Shown piece after piece: positions 20,871 to 34,598 of a DNA stretch of 64,000 nt. The notes below the pieces were generated by a model. That model saw nothing but the letters and a program-made list of their open reading frames with translations. It had not been told where the DNA came from and searched no databases. Positions within the stretch are counted from its first letter, which is position 1, and each line of letters opens with the position of its first letter. Source of the DNA: Cyclina sinensis (Eukaryota; Mollusca; Bivalvia; Venerida; Veneridae). The position numbers were made by a program, and so were the translations under genes. Location: the NCBI GenBank assembly GCA_012932295.1, contig JAAONU010000002.1, positions 35,461,521 to 35,525,520 of the forward strand, read 5' to 3'.

Positions 20871-23800
20871 TCGAATCAAATAACACCCATTCTTAATTAA
20901 GAACTGAAGTATACTGATTGCCTATGGAATTTAATTGTATCTAGGTTAAAGCAAACATGTTCTTATTTGGTCGTAAAATCAGTAGGCGGGGTTAGAGATA
21001 TGCAAGGGCCATTTGACTTTTTGACCACAATATGGTCATTGTGAAAGTGAATTTTAAAAAAATGTAATAACATATTACATGAGACAAAAATGATAGGATG
21101 TTAAACTATTTATTTACTTTGCTGTTGTTGTTGTTCTGCAACAAAGTATTTAAACAAAATATGTAATTTGCCGACCCTGGGTAAGAAAAGAAATACAAGT
21201 TTGCGTTGTTCACTTGGCAAAAATTGTAAATTTCTGTCAACTTTAAGTTATTTATACATGTTTTCATGTTCAAGCTTTTACTGTATTGCATCAAAGAATT
21301 ACTAGTACACAAAATTATATATCTATATCTATATAACACTCAGTTAACTCTAATGCTACTCTGAATTTGAAGATGAATAAAAGCTTTGCATACCTGGGAA
21401 GTTTTAAGCCTTTTAAATTTCAATAGAGATAATTTGTTTTTGTTTTTTGTTGTTGTTATTTTTAACCAAAGACTGGTTGTGGCGAACAAACAGATCCAGG
21501 CGCAACAGGTTTCTATGGAGAAAAGAGTCACTGGTGTGTCTTGAGAACTTGGTATGTGGCCATTGACGGTTTCATGCCAGAACACTCGCGACAAATGTTA
21601 AAAGTTTTACATATATGTTCTACTGTGATAGATTAATTGCCCTCGAGGTAACACCTATAACTAAATTAATCAATCATGGTAGAAAGAATGAACGTCATTT
21701 ATGTTTCTTCCTATATAACATTTACTATATTCACAGCTGGGTAGACCAGAGCAGATGTTCTCTCAGGTATCTTTCCAAAGGACAAATATACGGAGATGGT
21801 ACTCTAGTTTAATAAAGTGACAAGGGTTTAAGACTCCCTGTTTTCAATCTTGCAGGTACTAAATTTAATTCCTTGCATAGTGCTTAAATTCTTCATTTAT
21901 AACTCTTTTAAACGTTTAATGGCGATAGGTTATTTAATGCACGTACGTAACACTGTTTGACTTTTGAGTTCTAAGGAGGAAAGAAGATGCTCTTTCACTT
22001 CATATTAGCATCTCTGTTCTTATAAAAAAATCGTAAAATGAACCATCACAAATCTCCAAATTCAAAATTTCTATATTCAGTTCTGTTTATCGCTGTGAGT
22101 AGGACATTTCCCACGATATCTTTGGTCCACATGAGGATTCAGCGTTCTATTCTACTTGCTTTGTTATGGAGAAAACGCAAAATAAGTTAAGCAAAAACCC
22201 AGGAGTCGTATGACACTATAATTATAGGTAAGTTTCAACGTTTTAACGTCTGCTTGTATGGGAAGATACCTTCACAACGACTATTTTCATAGAACTTCGA
22301 AGTTAATGGCCCCGACTCTTACGTCTTGACAAAATGGTTTTCTCAAATTTCTCCGGGTGTGATTGAAAATTATTACCTTCAAGATGTGAGGGAAAGGAAG
22401 TCGATGAAAGACGAAGAAAAAAAATTTACGTAAAATCAGGAAAAGTGAATTTCGTGCTTTTGTTATCTAAAGAACCCTCGTTTTTCTACTCTGCTACCTG
22501 TATAACTTTCTTTTTAAACTGCTTAATGTGAAAGGGATAGGAAAATAAGATGACGGGAACTTATAAAATTTCACCTGCTTCATTGACTTTAACGTATTAT
22601 TATATTTATATATCAGGTAATCACGAAAATTAATTTCCAGTCGTATCTGTATGCCATATCTCTCAGATAACAGAGAAAATAATATTCTAACATTTAGAGG
22701 AATTGTTTTAGAAAATAATTTTGTAACTCGATTAACAAAACAAATTGACTAATTAAACTAATTAACTCGCTTAATTGGTAAGTCGGTGTTTAAGTTTTGA
22801 CTAAATGTTGAAATATTTAAGAGCTATATGTCATCAGGTTTATCGTCTGATCAACATTGTATAAGGCGCGTGTATTTATTGTAAAACATTTCAACACTTT
22901 AACAGTGGCTACTTTGTTTTTACGCGATCAATTTATGTTTACCTTCACTCAAACGAATAATCACGCTTTTATTTACATTTGTTTGTAAGTTGTACTATCT
23001 CTAGTAGATAAATGACTCCAATGTCCATATCTATAGTGTCATCAGCATTTGTTTGACATTTATCGAGCTTTTCTGGCAAAGAGGGACATTGTGAAGAGTG
23101 AAGATCAGAGCAAATTTGAAATACCCACTGTCTAAAAAGTTAGCCTTTCCAATAGATCAACGTAATAGAATATCTAATTTCTGTCAGAAGCAATTTCCTT
23201 TTAAGGTGTATAAACTTACATGGATAGATTGTTAAAATCTCCTGATAAAACAGAAAGTAATGTATCCGCTTTTAAGTTTGTTCTCCATGTTGTTTGACGA
23301 ATTTTTCAACAAAATACTGAACTGTTGTCCGATAGTCCACGATACTGTGAAAAGTGAGTTTATTATTCGAGTATAGAAGGGATTAGTTTGTTGTTAAAAG
23401 AGATAAGATATCTGACAAAAGGTTTTATATTTCTGACAACCTTTCAACTTTGAACAATTGTAAGTGAATATGTAGAAGACATATTGCCTGTATTAAACTA
23501 GAATATATGGTACATACAAATCCGTATCACGTGTTAAAAGTATTTCTCATGATAATGGCATGTCTGGAAGCTGGTGCAATGGAGAGCATACTTTATTCGA
23601 ATAAAAAATAATCTTTTTTATATTATTTAAAAAAGTTACTGCCAACAAGAGTCATAAAATATTTTCAAGAATTCATCTGCACTAGATTCTTAATAAGTTA
23701 TATAAGGGTGTTTAAATGCAAACTCTTCCTTGTTCAATTATTTTATTATGATTGATGAATACGTTTTCATTCGAAACAAGAAAAGAATAAGATTACTTCT

Positions 23801-23994
23801 TGAAAAAAGACGGACAGACAAGTGTACAAGCATTCTGATTAAAGAACGTTGATGATTCAGAAAAATGGTAACTAGTTGCCGGTGTGTGATTTGTATCATG
23901 AACGACTACCAGTGACATATAAAGATAACAAACCAGTCTTATACGGATTCTGTAAAAGTGTGAGAACAGAAAAAAAGACAAATTGTAGAAAAAT
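20871..23994. other. AT-rich non-coding stretch
   Basis: Nothing recognised on either strand. Short open frames lack motifs. Confidence 0.5.
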
Positions 23995-24087
23995 TGTGTT
24001 TGGTCATTTTTGGTCATTGTGTTTGGTCATTTTTGGTCATTGGTCATTGTGTTTGGTCATTTTTGGTCATTGTGTTTGGTCTTTTTT
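23995..24087. repeat. 23 bp tandem repeat (TTTGGTCATTTTTGGTCAT)
   Basis: TGTGTTTGGTCATTTTTGGTCAT is repeated about four times with one shortened unit (TGGTCAT) inserted. Each unit holds two GGTCAT words. Confidence 0.9.
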
Positions 24088-24494
24088 AATAAAACAGTAT
24101 GCGTTTTTGCGTCGGTGTTTACAGACAAAAAAAGCATTCCAAGCAAGCAGTACACGTAGTCCCTAGTCACCGTGAAAACAGCCATTTCATTTATTTTTCT
24201 TCCTGTTATTGAAAAACAACTGTTTTCTCCTATTATGTTGCAATTATGAACAAGTTGCTTCAACCAGTCAGATTCCAGGGTTTGTTTACGACCTATTGCG
24301 CGAACGTTCCTGGTAATTAAAAATTGCGCGTACAAATATCAACAAGACCTTGGGATTTAATCAGAACAACTAGCACTATAGGAGTTTTTTTTTTATCCAT
24401 TATTGCCCACTGGATTATCCCATCCTTGTTAGTTGGACGAGTCCATTTTCAATTAAAAAGGGGGACTGATATAAATTTTCAATTTCATTCAATT
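24088..24494. other. Non-coding stretch
   Basis: A 92-codon open frame on the minus strand (24335-24057) overlaps the tandem repeat and has no recognised domain. No gene supported. Confidence 0.4.
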
Positions 24495-24640
24495 CTTTAT
24501 GCAAACAGTGCAGACCCTGATCAGTGGCATATGCGGCGTCTGATCTGGGTCTACCCTGGTGTGTGCCAATGTCTAATCCTGTGAACGCTAAGCATTGCTG
24601 GTTAAAAGCGACGGGTACTGCCGTTAACGACCAATTTTAA
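24495..24640. repeat. Hairpin-bearing repeat fragment
   Basis: GCAGACCCTGATCAG (24510-24524) and CTGATCTGGGTCTAC (24540-24554) are inverted repeats pairing at 13 of 15 positions around a 15-base loop. The sequence resembles dispersed hairpin repeats common in clam genomes, from general familiarity rather than a search. Confidence 0.45.
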
Positions 24641-27600
24641 TAGGAGTTTACAGTATTACTTTTTTTGTTTTTTTTAATATAGTTTTACGTCACTTCTAAA
24701 TTGTTTCAGACTATTTAAGCCAAAGAAATTAATAAAATGATTCAGCAAAAAATGTACTTTAGAATATACATGAATGATTTTTGCTGATATTATGTAAAAA
24801 TATTAGAACTTATCGAAAATATGGATAAAAGGGTAGAATAACAGTTATAAATGGCAAAAAGTAAAACAAATACACTGTGTAAATAAAATTTTAGTAAAAC
24901 TGAAATCATGCATATGTACGGGTAGGGTTTCCGTTAGAAAGGCAAAGCAGTCAGGTACCTAAACCACCATTTTACCTCTATGATATAGTTATATAATTCG
25001 ATACATATGAAAAAGAAAAAAGCCTACCAAAAAGAAAAGAAATAAAATGCCAAGAGGTAAAGAAAGACATTGTCAGTATGAAGAAAAGCGAATTTCAGTT
25101 TGACATCTTAAATGTGTAGAATTTCATATTACCAATTATTCATCGTAATTATCCTTAAAATGTCCAACTTAAAAAAATAAATTGATGTCAGAGGACTAAA
25201 AATGAAATTGAAAATGATGAATAAATCTTATCATTTACAACTAACTCTTTGATATTGTTAGTTTGGTTAAAGCAAAGGGACTGAAGGTAGGCAGGTGCGC
25301 GCGCCTCTTCTTTGACGAGGCGTCACCGAAATGGGACGAAATAAAAATCAGATCTGCATCAAATCAGCAGCTGTATTTGAAAGTCATAAATTAGAAATTA
25401 CCCTTTTGTATTTCTCAACAATAACACATGAAAACTACATTTCAGTGTACAGGGATTTATAAGAAGATTCTGACACTGTTGCTAACTAATAGTAAAATAT
25501 TGCGCAATCTCGTTAGTGCAAGGACCAATGAGAAAACATCTTTGGTAAAGGGCTGTGCAGTTGAAACTATCATAAAAGTTATAAACATTTGATAATACAT
25601 CAGTAGCAAAATGCTGAAAGTACTACCGTGTTGTGTTACAATGTGGATCGTTTATTAGAAATAGAAATTAGCAAAAAATCACATAAAAGATCCAGAAAAA
25701 GAACAAAATATTTTTTCTCATCATGTAGCAGAGTTTCCAGCTGGTAAAAACTACTGGATAAATGTACAAAGTAATTCAGTTTAGATGTTTCTTAAAATAA
25801 ACTTATAAATTCCTTTTCTAAATGTTACCAGGAGTGCTAATTACCTTAACCTTCTGGAATGTTCTTCAAATTCTTTCATAGCAAGGTCAAAGGTTTGTCG
25901 TCTGTCAAATAGATCGCGAAAATAAACGTATAGACAGACTGTCCGGTTACCTGTGCGCAGCCATACGGAAGCACAGTTTATTCTGCACTTACCACCGATT
26001 GTTATTCATCGACAAATGTTACCTTTATACAAATACAACTATCCCCCATAATATCGGTGATCTGGTTAACCGAACGTGGGTACAAGTGTTTGTGCATGTC
26101 GTCTGCTCGCATTCGATTTGCACATCTACCCAAATGAATGACCACATATGAACATTTTTGCACCCATTAACTTTTACTGATGTCACGCTTAATGAAATAC
26201 CAAAAACTCTTTTTTGAAATTCCCAAGTTTTGAAAATATTAATCAGCCTATTTCCTGAGTCAAAAGGTTTTAAATTTTATCAACGAACCAACGACGTTTT
26301 TGTCTACTCACTCATTTTGTCAGAATAACTGCAATAAAAGTGTTAAATGAAATGATTTTACCAAACTCAGCGTCTTGTTTTGAACAGTATACAAACTTGT
26401 TAGACCGAACAGGTTATACGTAACTAAATCATAACAGTGGGTGCAAAACAATAAAACAAACTTCAGTCAAGCAAAATTTGTTTGAAAACACAATATTTCA
26501 GTTTAATATGCATTCCCAATGTTCTGTATTATAAAACAGAAAATGGAGCACAATGTTTAAACTGCGTTTTCGATATAAAAAAAATAGAAAAGTACATTAA
26601 GAAAAAAGGATACAGTTTTTTCCATTTTTTTTTCAAAAGTAAAATTATGACCTAATACTGAATACAGATGTCGGACAAAACTTAAATAAGAACATATGTG
26701 TACTAAGGTTTCAATGAATAGCAATGTTAAAAGACATGTTTGCGTTGATACATGGAGCATATGAATATATTGGGTAAAAACTTAGCTATTAATATATTAC
26801 TGGATTTATATAGAAATGCATGCTAGTAGCTATCAAGACATTGGCGTTTTACTAAACTAACCAAAACGTACTTGTAAGTAAATACAAAAAAATAAATTTA
26901 ACGTACCATAGCAAAATTAATTGTAAACGAATAAGTCAACACAGAGATGGTTTCTGAAATTGTTTGTATGAGGTAACAAATAACTTTATCCAAACGAGAT
27001 AAATGTAAAATTAATTGATGCGTCACCAGCAGTTGAAGGTAACTCTTCTATCATTTTTACTTAAAGTACTTATGTTAGGCTTGATGACTATACGATTTTC
27101 AGATATTGTATACTGTTAAGCTATGTACACATTTGTTACGAAATACTGCACAGTTTTAAAAATGAGCAAAGTTAATTTATGCATTTGCAGAAAACACGAA
27201 AATAATTACAACGTCATTTAACCCTTCTGAAATGGACTTATCCATAGTTTGATTAAAGCAGTAGCATTTAACATTGCAAGGGGTGTGCAGGTTGATTATG
27301 GTCGGCACAGGTAGTAAAGGCAAAAAAAAATCCTGATAGCAAGGAAAAGGCGAATGGATATTTTCATTTACAACAAAATTTGACAAAGCCTGAAAAAATC
27401 AAAGCAGGGGTAAACGATTGTGGTAAACCATATGTTTTGTTACAGTAAATTATTTATCTTGGAACTAACTCAGATATTGATTTATAAATTTTGACTGTTA
27501 ATGTCAAAAAACACCGTAAAATGAAATAAGAAAAAAACGAACAAGCAAAAGGAATTCCATGAAAGTCAAATAATGGGTCTTCCTTTAATAATATAGACTT

Positions 27601-29942
27601 GGCCTGAAATGTGTATGTTTTACATGTTAGCATGACTCTTTGTCGTAAAGGTCGTTGTCTAAGTGTGGGTAAATCTAACAAACGGATCATTTGACAAGTT
27701 TTGAAATTCAAAACTTTTATGCCCTTGCATCTGAAATTAAAGAAATGTTTTTCAAACTATGTCAAGGTATTAAGCCTTATTTTATATCAGACATAGGCTA
27801 AGATCATAGTAATTTTTGCATGATGTTATTTCTTTAACAAGACTACGTACCAAACCTGGTTTGTACATGCATATAAAAGACATGTCGTGTGGTTTGACTG
27901 AACATAAAACCTCAATCAGTTTCAATGTAAATTTCTGTCACTGTTGTATATACTACGATATTACAGCAGCCTTCTTTCTGATCTCGGTGGATATTCTGTG
28001 AATATCGCTTTGTTCTGGCTTTTGGTAACTTTCCTCTAAGTTATTGCCAATAAGGGCTTGTCCTTCACCCGTCAGTTTTGGAAGAAGACATACTATTGTG
28101 TACTATTTCTCCTCCGAATCGAAACAAAAAATGCTGCTTGTGACAGCCTAAATGACATCATATACCTCGTGGTATGGCCACACTGAGTTAGCAATTCGCA
28201 GAGTCAAAACACTTAAGGTGTTACACATGTCAATTTAAAACCTACTTCTGCACCTTGATTTACAAATTATTTTGGGTGGTTTATTAGTGTATTATCCTTC
28301 GACACATTAAACAGTCTAATTGAAGTTACCTGCGTATATCATAGCCCATTTGTTAGATAATCCTCACGTTCTGAATCACGTACCCTCGTACGGTTTTCTT
28401 TTTCCTGTGTTTTAGTTTAATCATATTTTATTGTAATTTTGTACACACACAAGCATAATCAACATGGTATAAGCTATAATAAATGCATACAAACTTACGG
28501 GTTGAGCCAAAAGTTTAACAACGTTATCTAGGGATCTCTTCCCAAGGTGTTTAGCAGCAAAAAAATTTTTTAAAAAAATAACTGCTGGAAGAGTGTTGAA
28601 ATGAAACGTCTAGTCTTTGCCCACAGCTCTTTGCCATGAAAGAAATTTTGAACAACAATTCTTTAGAAACGTATGAGGAATTTTGCCTACAAACGGACGG
28701 ACGGACAGACATAATAAGCTCAAAAAGTTTTGCCTATTGACTATTAACTCAGAGTTGCCTTAGCATTGCTCTTTAACTCTCTTTTATGGTGTTGTGTTCT
28801 AAACAACTTTTGATTAATTAGGACAGTTTCAATTTTATTACCAGAATTCTCGGAATTTCGTCTAACAATATGGAAATAAGGAAAACAGTTAAGTTGCTAT
28901 AAAAATTGCCTCTCAACTAGATTCCTTTTTTTCCAGAAACAAAAAACTAAAATTTAAACACGAACCAATTTAGAACTGTCGTAAAATAACACGCACATTT
29001 TGGATAACTGTCATATCCGATTAATGGCAAGATCACAGTATATAAGTGAGACTTTGATCTTAGTTTTTAAAAAATCAGTATGGCCATCTTGTTGGTATTT
29101 TTCAATAAAGATATCCTCATGTATAACAAAGCACTAAAAATAAATAATAAACATGACAGTTGACTAATATTTTTTGTTAGAAAAAATTAACAACAGTCTA
29201 TAGCATTCAAGCTATTGCAGTAAACCCCTCTACATGTAATAAAACACACGACAAAACGACAATAAAGTGTTTCACATCACGAATCAAGAGCTATTTTAAA
29301 CCCTCAAAAATAAAGATACACTGTTTCACCTCTTGCTAACTGTGCCATGCAAAAAGTTTGTAATTTAAGGACAGAGATCAAAGAGTTTGTCAGTATTTCT
29401 TTAGACCAATAGGAGCCTACTGATATGCATCTGAAATTTGAAATTGACAATAAAATATTCTATAATCATTGCGAACAAGGTGCAACTATTGCTTTAAATA
29501 AGTGATCAACAAGAATTCACGATTTTATAAGATACATATGCTTGCCCAGCCTCATGTCATATAAGGCATCCATTTTCCCATGGAACCTTTATTCTTGTTT
29601 GAAGAGTTACGTTAAATGTCGTAATTTTCTGTACTTATTTTATTCCTTTTAGTTTTGCGGTCGTCTTAAGTCTGTATCTATATTTATGACTTTAGCTGCT
29701 TTGTACACATCAAAACAAATCCACAGTTTACTTGTTTTTGCTTAGGACTTTCAATGAAATAGAAATCTATTTAATATAAACATGTATTTAAACATGACTT
29801 TTTTAATAAAAGTCCAAGTGAAGTTGAAGAACAAGAGACCGTAAATTACAGTGGAATTCAATACACGAAACAGATTTAGTCTAACTATATTTCTAATGCT
29901 TCCTAAGTTTGTGTTTTTAAAGGTAGCAAGAAATCTAAAACT
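24641..29942. other. AT-rich non-coding stretch
   Basis: No coding exon, RNA gene or long repeat is recognised. Minor features are a GCGCCTC...GAGGCGT stem near 25303-25324 (in GCGCGCGCCTCTTCTTTGACGAGGCGTC context) and GGACGGACGGACAGAC at 28694-28709, the type of tetranucleotide run seen near the other palindrome-ended repeats. Open frames up to 92 codons look random. Confidence 0.5.
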
Positions 29943-30083
29943 AACCTGTTGCCACCACAAGGAAACAGCATAACCTGTTGCCACCACATGGTAACAGCAT
30001 AACCTGTTGCCACCACATGGTAACAGCATAACCTGTTGCTACCACATGGTAACAGCATAACCTGTTGCCACCACATGGTAACT
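29943..30083. repeat. 29 bp minisatellite, 5 units
   Basis: The unit begins AACCTGTTGCCACCACATGG and continues TAACAGCAT. Starts are at 29943, 29972, 30001, 30030 and 30059. The first unit has AAGGAA for ATGGTA and the fourth has GCTACC for GCCACC. GTTGCC and GGTAAC within each unit can form a small stem. Confidence 0.95.
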
Positions 30084-31264
30084 AACATCAAGTTCTAAAT
30101 TTTCCGATTTACAATGTCATGCAAATTGCTTCTAATTTGCTAACTTTTTCCCATTTTTGTCTGACAGGTTTATGGTTATAATTAGCAGAATAGCCTTAAT
30201 AGTAATGATGGATGACTCCAACGTCTGTAAATTTATGCAATTTTCAATACACAGAGAATCGCTCAGTTTTTAATGTTCATCTGCTTCAGTTTTTGTAGAA
30301 CTTCGCCCCGAAATATTTATGTATAGAAATGTGGGTAAGATGTGCGAAACAACCTTTTGTTGTTATTTGTTTGTTTGTTTTTTGTGGTTTTTGTTTGTTT
30401 TTGTTTTTTTGTTTAAGCTTAAAACACAGTTTTGTGAGAACATAAGACTTACACACTGGCTTCTTATCTGGAAGAATTGCTCTGACATTCTGATGCTCTC
30501 ATTTCAAATAATTTCAAACGGTTCTTCAATAATTTACTACAGCGATTTTTAACTTAAATTCATTGCAACAAAAACAAAGTTAATTGAAAAGAATGAAAAA
30601 AAGAATTACACATTTTATGGCTGAACCACATGTTTTCGAAGAACACTTCTAGCTTAATCATAATAAATAATAGTTTAACAATGAAAAGGTCAACAATAAA
30701 ATAAATCTACATAGTTTCTCAGATGTACTTTTATGTCATCTATTTACTAAGGCGACACTATTTTTTACCGACTCACCTTCTCCACTTAAATTGAAAAAGA
30801 AATTACAGTTTTAATTGTGTAGTTTTTGGCAAAAAGTAAACATTCTGTCAAAATTAAAGAAACCACAATATAAAATGTTACAACATTACTCGCAAATTTG
30901 AAGCTACGCTGCATTTTTGTTTTGTTATTATCTGTTATGTTCACATCATTTCTTTGTTTCCTTTCTATACTGTTAGCCTTGGTTCTTCATAGAAATCCAC
31001 TTGTCTTCTCTTTTCCCGAGTTCTGCAACAAAATGAATAAAAACTGGAAAAAAATCTTTAAGCAACAAGATAAAGGAAAATACAGTAAATAAACAAACCT
31101 CTTTGATAAACTGAAAGTTGTATAATATTTATTTACAAATAAAAGCCATTTCGATTTGAAGTTATACACTAATAATGTCACATTTAATCATGGCCATATG
31201 TGCATCAAACAATGGATAATGAAAAATAAGGACTAGTACAAGAGAACAGTCTAAATTACCTGCA
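30084..31264. other. AT-rich non-coding stretch
   Basis: Includes G/T-rich low complexity at 30358-30415. No gene seen. Confidence 0.5.
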
Positions 31265-31780
31265 TATTTTCTGCTTCCAGAAAAATGGATGATCAGTCAA
31301 TTAGCGGATTACAGCATCAATACGCGACCAGTGTATCAATATTTCCGCCACTGATTTCATTTGTTTGAGAAACTGGCTGACAGATTTTTGCGGACTGCTC
31401 ATTTATTCATGAATGGACTTGATTTTCTACTGCTACACAAATATTCTTCATGCTCGTTAAAGAAAACGGATTTCTCAGACTATATAAGGCAGACCACGCA
31501 CTAAGTGGCTCCCTCTAGAGACAAAATCAATTCATCACAATCAAACAAGGAACACGTCAAAAACGATTAATTTCAATAAATCGCTTGTAATAACACGGCA
31601 CTAGAAAATCTTGCTCATTTAAGCGGAAGGCAAGAGCGCTTTAAGGAGATGGCTTTTGCTGATTCTACAAAGGGGCTAATGAGAAGCGGTCTGACGAGTC
31701 TCTCATTGGATTCTACTTGAAGGCAGCAAATCAGACAAGTCAGTTGTGAGTTGCTGCCCACTGACTGAAACTGATTCTTC
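31265..31780. promoter_or_regulatory. Candidate conserved non-coding element A (Dlx 3' flank)
   Basis: A stretch of mixed, non-repetitive sequence between AT-rich flanks. It contains several homeodomain-type cores (CAATTAGCGGATTACAGC at 31299-31316, CTAATGAG near 31676) and GC-bearing runs such as CGACCAGTGTATCAATATTT. It lies about 17 kb downstream of the Dlx stop. No open frame or RNA structure explains it. Evidence is composition and motifs only. Confidence 0.3.
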
Positions 31781-34598
31781 GATGTTTTATTTTCATTTTG
31801 AAAGTGGGTTGTGTCTTAGAATGGCATATATTTCATACATGTAAATTGTTGTTGTTTTGTTGTTGCTGTTTTTGTTTGTTTTTGTTTTATTTTTACTGTT
31901 TAAAACTTTGCAAAGGTTTGAACACAACACATATCATTTTTTGGCATTTTTATTGGTCAGTTTTTTATGTATTATTTTGATCTCTTATTCATTTTATGTC
32001 GAGAAATATGTACAAAATGTAAATGTTTAGTTCAATATATAACATTAAATTTGATACGTAGAAAACATATTTTGTTATCTTTTGCCAAATATAGATTTAT
32101 GAACTTTGTATTTCTATGAAATCTTAATTTATTCCATTTGCTGTGTTATATAAAAAGGCTACGTGTGAGAAGGTCATGTAAATTAAATGCTGAAACGCAG
32201 TAGATTTATGTAGTTACACCGAACTGGTATGCATGGTATTTTTAGAAATAGAAATCCGAATCATATTAATGTTAAAGTTACGTATGTTATATGTATGGCA
32301 TATGTTTCCAGCACATTATTATGCATACTTATAAAAATGATTTATTTCTGATTCTTTTCAATATCCAAAGGCTTATTCAACCCTTAAAAATTATTTGCTC
32401 AAAGCCAAGTGCAGAGAACATATTCCTATCCAATTTAGTAAGCGATTAATTTTTCATTTTGTAATTTACTTATTGATGACTAACAAAGTAACAAGTAAAC
32501 TTATATATACCTTTGTGTTCGAAAATAGAACTTTCCAGGTCAATTTTAAATTGAAGTAGTACATTGGAGGCTGTGGGTTTTAAATAGTTTGCTTTTCTTT
32601 TTCATTTCTTTTGCTTTTTATAGTTGTTTTGTTTAACTTCTATGTTTATTTGAAAATTTTAAATTGATTGAGTTTTCTTCCAGAAATTTATCATAACTTG
32701 TGATCTTTTCTTTGAAGAGTAAATACGTGTATTTGATTTCCTGTTTCAATAAGACATAGTTAAAACAGTAATTTAATATTAGTTTTAGACTTTTTATACT
32801 CTTGTTGTTTTCATTTATCATCTGTCTCAAGTTTCAGCCTTCATCAACACTTTAGTGATGGTAAGTTGGTTTCATTCAGACTTTCTGTGACAAATCAATC
32901 AAAATACATGTATAAAGAAATTGCATGATATTTCAATGACGAGCGTTGAAAACAAACTTGCAATAACAGATGTACATTGTTTATTTTAATACTACAAGTT
33001 AACTTTGTACTGTAACCAAGATGGATGCATTTTCTCTGCTACTTAGTGTAGCATTTAATTTTCTTTACATATCTTGAATTTTAAATCTAATGAATTTAAA
33101 GAAAATACTAAACAACTGTTAATTGTCAAAATCTCGTCTAAACTTTTCAAGTTTAAATTATTTAAACATGTTCTATACTGTCAAGTAAAAATGTCCTCAA
33201 TAAACTTTTATTTTTGTAGAAATAGAATGGTTCCTACGACATTATTTCAATAGTAAAAGTGCTCGTTCAACCTTTATCTAGTATCTGCTTTCATGATTAT
33301 TCGAAATGTGCAATCAGTCAAAATATCGCATTTTCCTTTTTCCTTTTCTAAACACGTGTCTATCAAAATATTAGCATCAGCCCTGAAACGAGCCTCAACA
33401 GGCGTTACAAATCCGTCCTTGGTCTGTTTTTATGAGGTCTTATCTGACGTTTGGAACATATTTTACAAAGACGAAGCGATAAGCTCATCATATCTGATAC
33501 AATCTAGCAATCGCTATGTCTCAACGCTTGTTTGCTACACAATGTCTATAATTACTGTTTAATTTGTGTCATTTACTATCTTTTCTTGTTTATGGGTAAA
33601 TCATATCTGATTAAAACAGTGAAACTTTAATGTTCATTCATATCTTGTTGGCTATAGAGATAAAAGTGCATTTTATATATAAAAAAAGATGGCTAAAATG
33701 GTGCGGTTTCATGCCAAGAGGGAATTAAAATTACGAGCAAAATTGTACATCTCATATAAATTTCTGTTGTCATTGAAATTATTTTATTACTTATTTGGGG
33801 TCCAGTCTGTTAAGTTTATTTTATATTAAATGAGATGGAGAAGTTTTGTCTGTCTGTGATGACCTAACTAACTTCTAACTTCTGGAAAAAAAAGCTAAAA
33901 TTTTAAACTTTTTAAAACTCTTTTCTTTTACTTTTATTTTTTTACACTGATAACATGTCTTTTGCAATGTTTTGGTGAGCCTGAACTATTTGTATGGATT
34001 ATGCCTTAGTCTGAGATTCGCTAATAATGTACATATTAACACCATGTATTAATATCTATTGACTGGATTGAGTTTATGCTCTTTCAGCTGAGATGACAAG
34101 ATTGATGATGACAATTAAGAGAAACAGGCTAGAAGAAATTAAGACATTGCTGCCTGCCCTGTTTTATTTTTGTCAACAAAAATGAACGACAGAGTCCTCA
34201 AACTTTTCCTACTTAATTGTTCCAATGATTAATGTGTGTGTGCTGGAGGATCATTATTGTCATAAAAGATATCATAATCGGTACCATGAAATTCCTCGCA
34301 CTTCACATAATAGACTTCTTGAGATTTCATAATGAACATAACAGACTGGCATGTGAAAGGTGCCTAACAAAACAGAACAATTCATGGCCAATATTAATGT
34401 CGTGTTAGAGATTAATGGGTCTTGTGATAAGAGAAATTTAAACGTATGCTTTGTACTATGTTTTTCGAATTGTTTGAGAAATGTCGAAAAGGTCTTGTGC
34501 ATTTTATTGGTATGTCATTTTCATTTTGCTAAATTTATTTCTCATTTTGGAAGCGGTAGGTCTTAAAGAATTGAATCGATAAGAATAAAAGAAATTTA
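31781..34598. other. AT-rich non-coding stretch
   Basis: No gene recognised. A more complex patch at about 33370-33560 (CTGAAACGAGCCTCAACAGG) has an 89-codon open frame on the plus strand without domain motifs; I leave it uncalled. T-rich low complexity lies at 31845-31890. Confidence 0.45.

Noticed and set aside
24057..24335. 92-codon minus-strand frame with some protein-like stretches
   Set aside because: It runs into the GGTCAT tandem repeat and I find no domain; insufficient for a CDS call.
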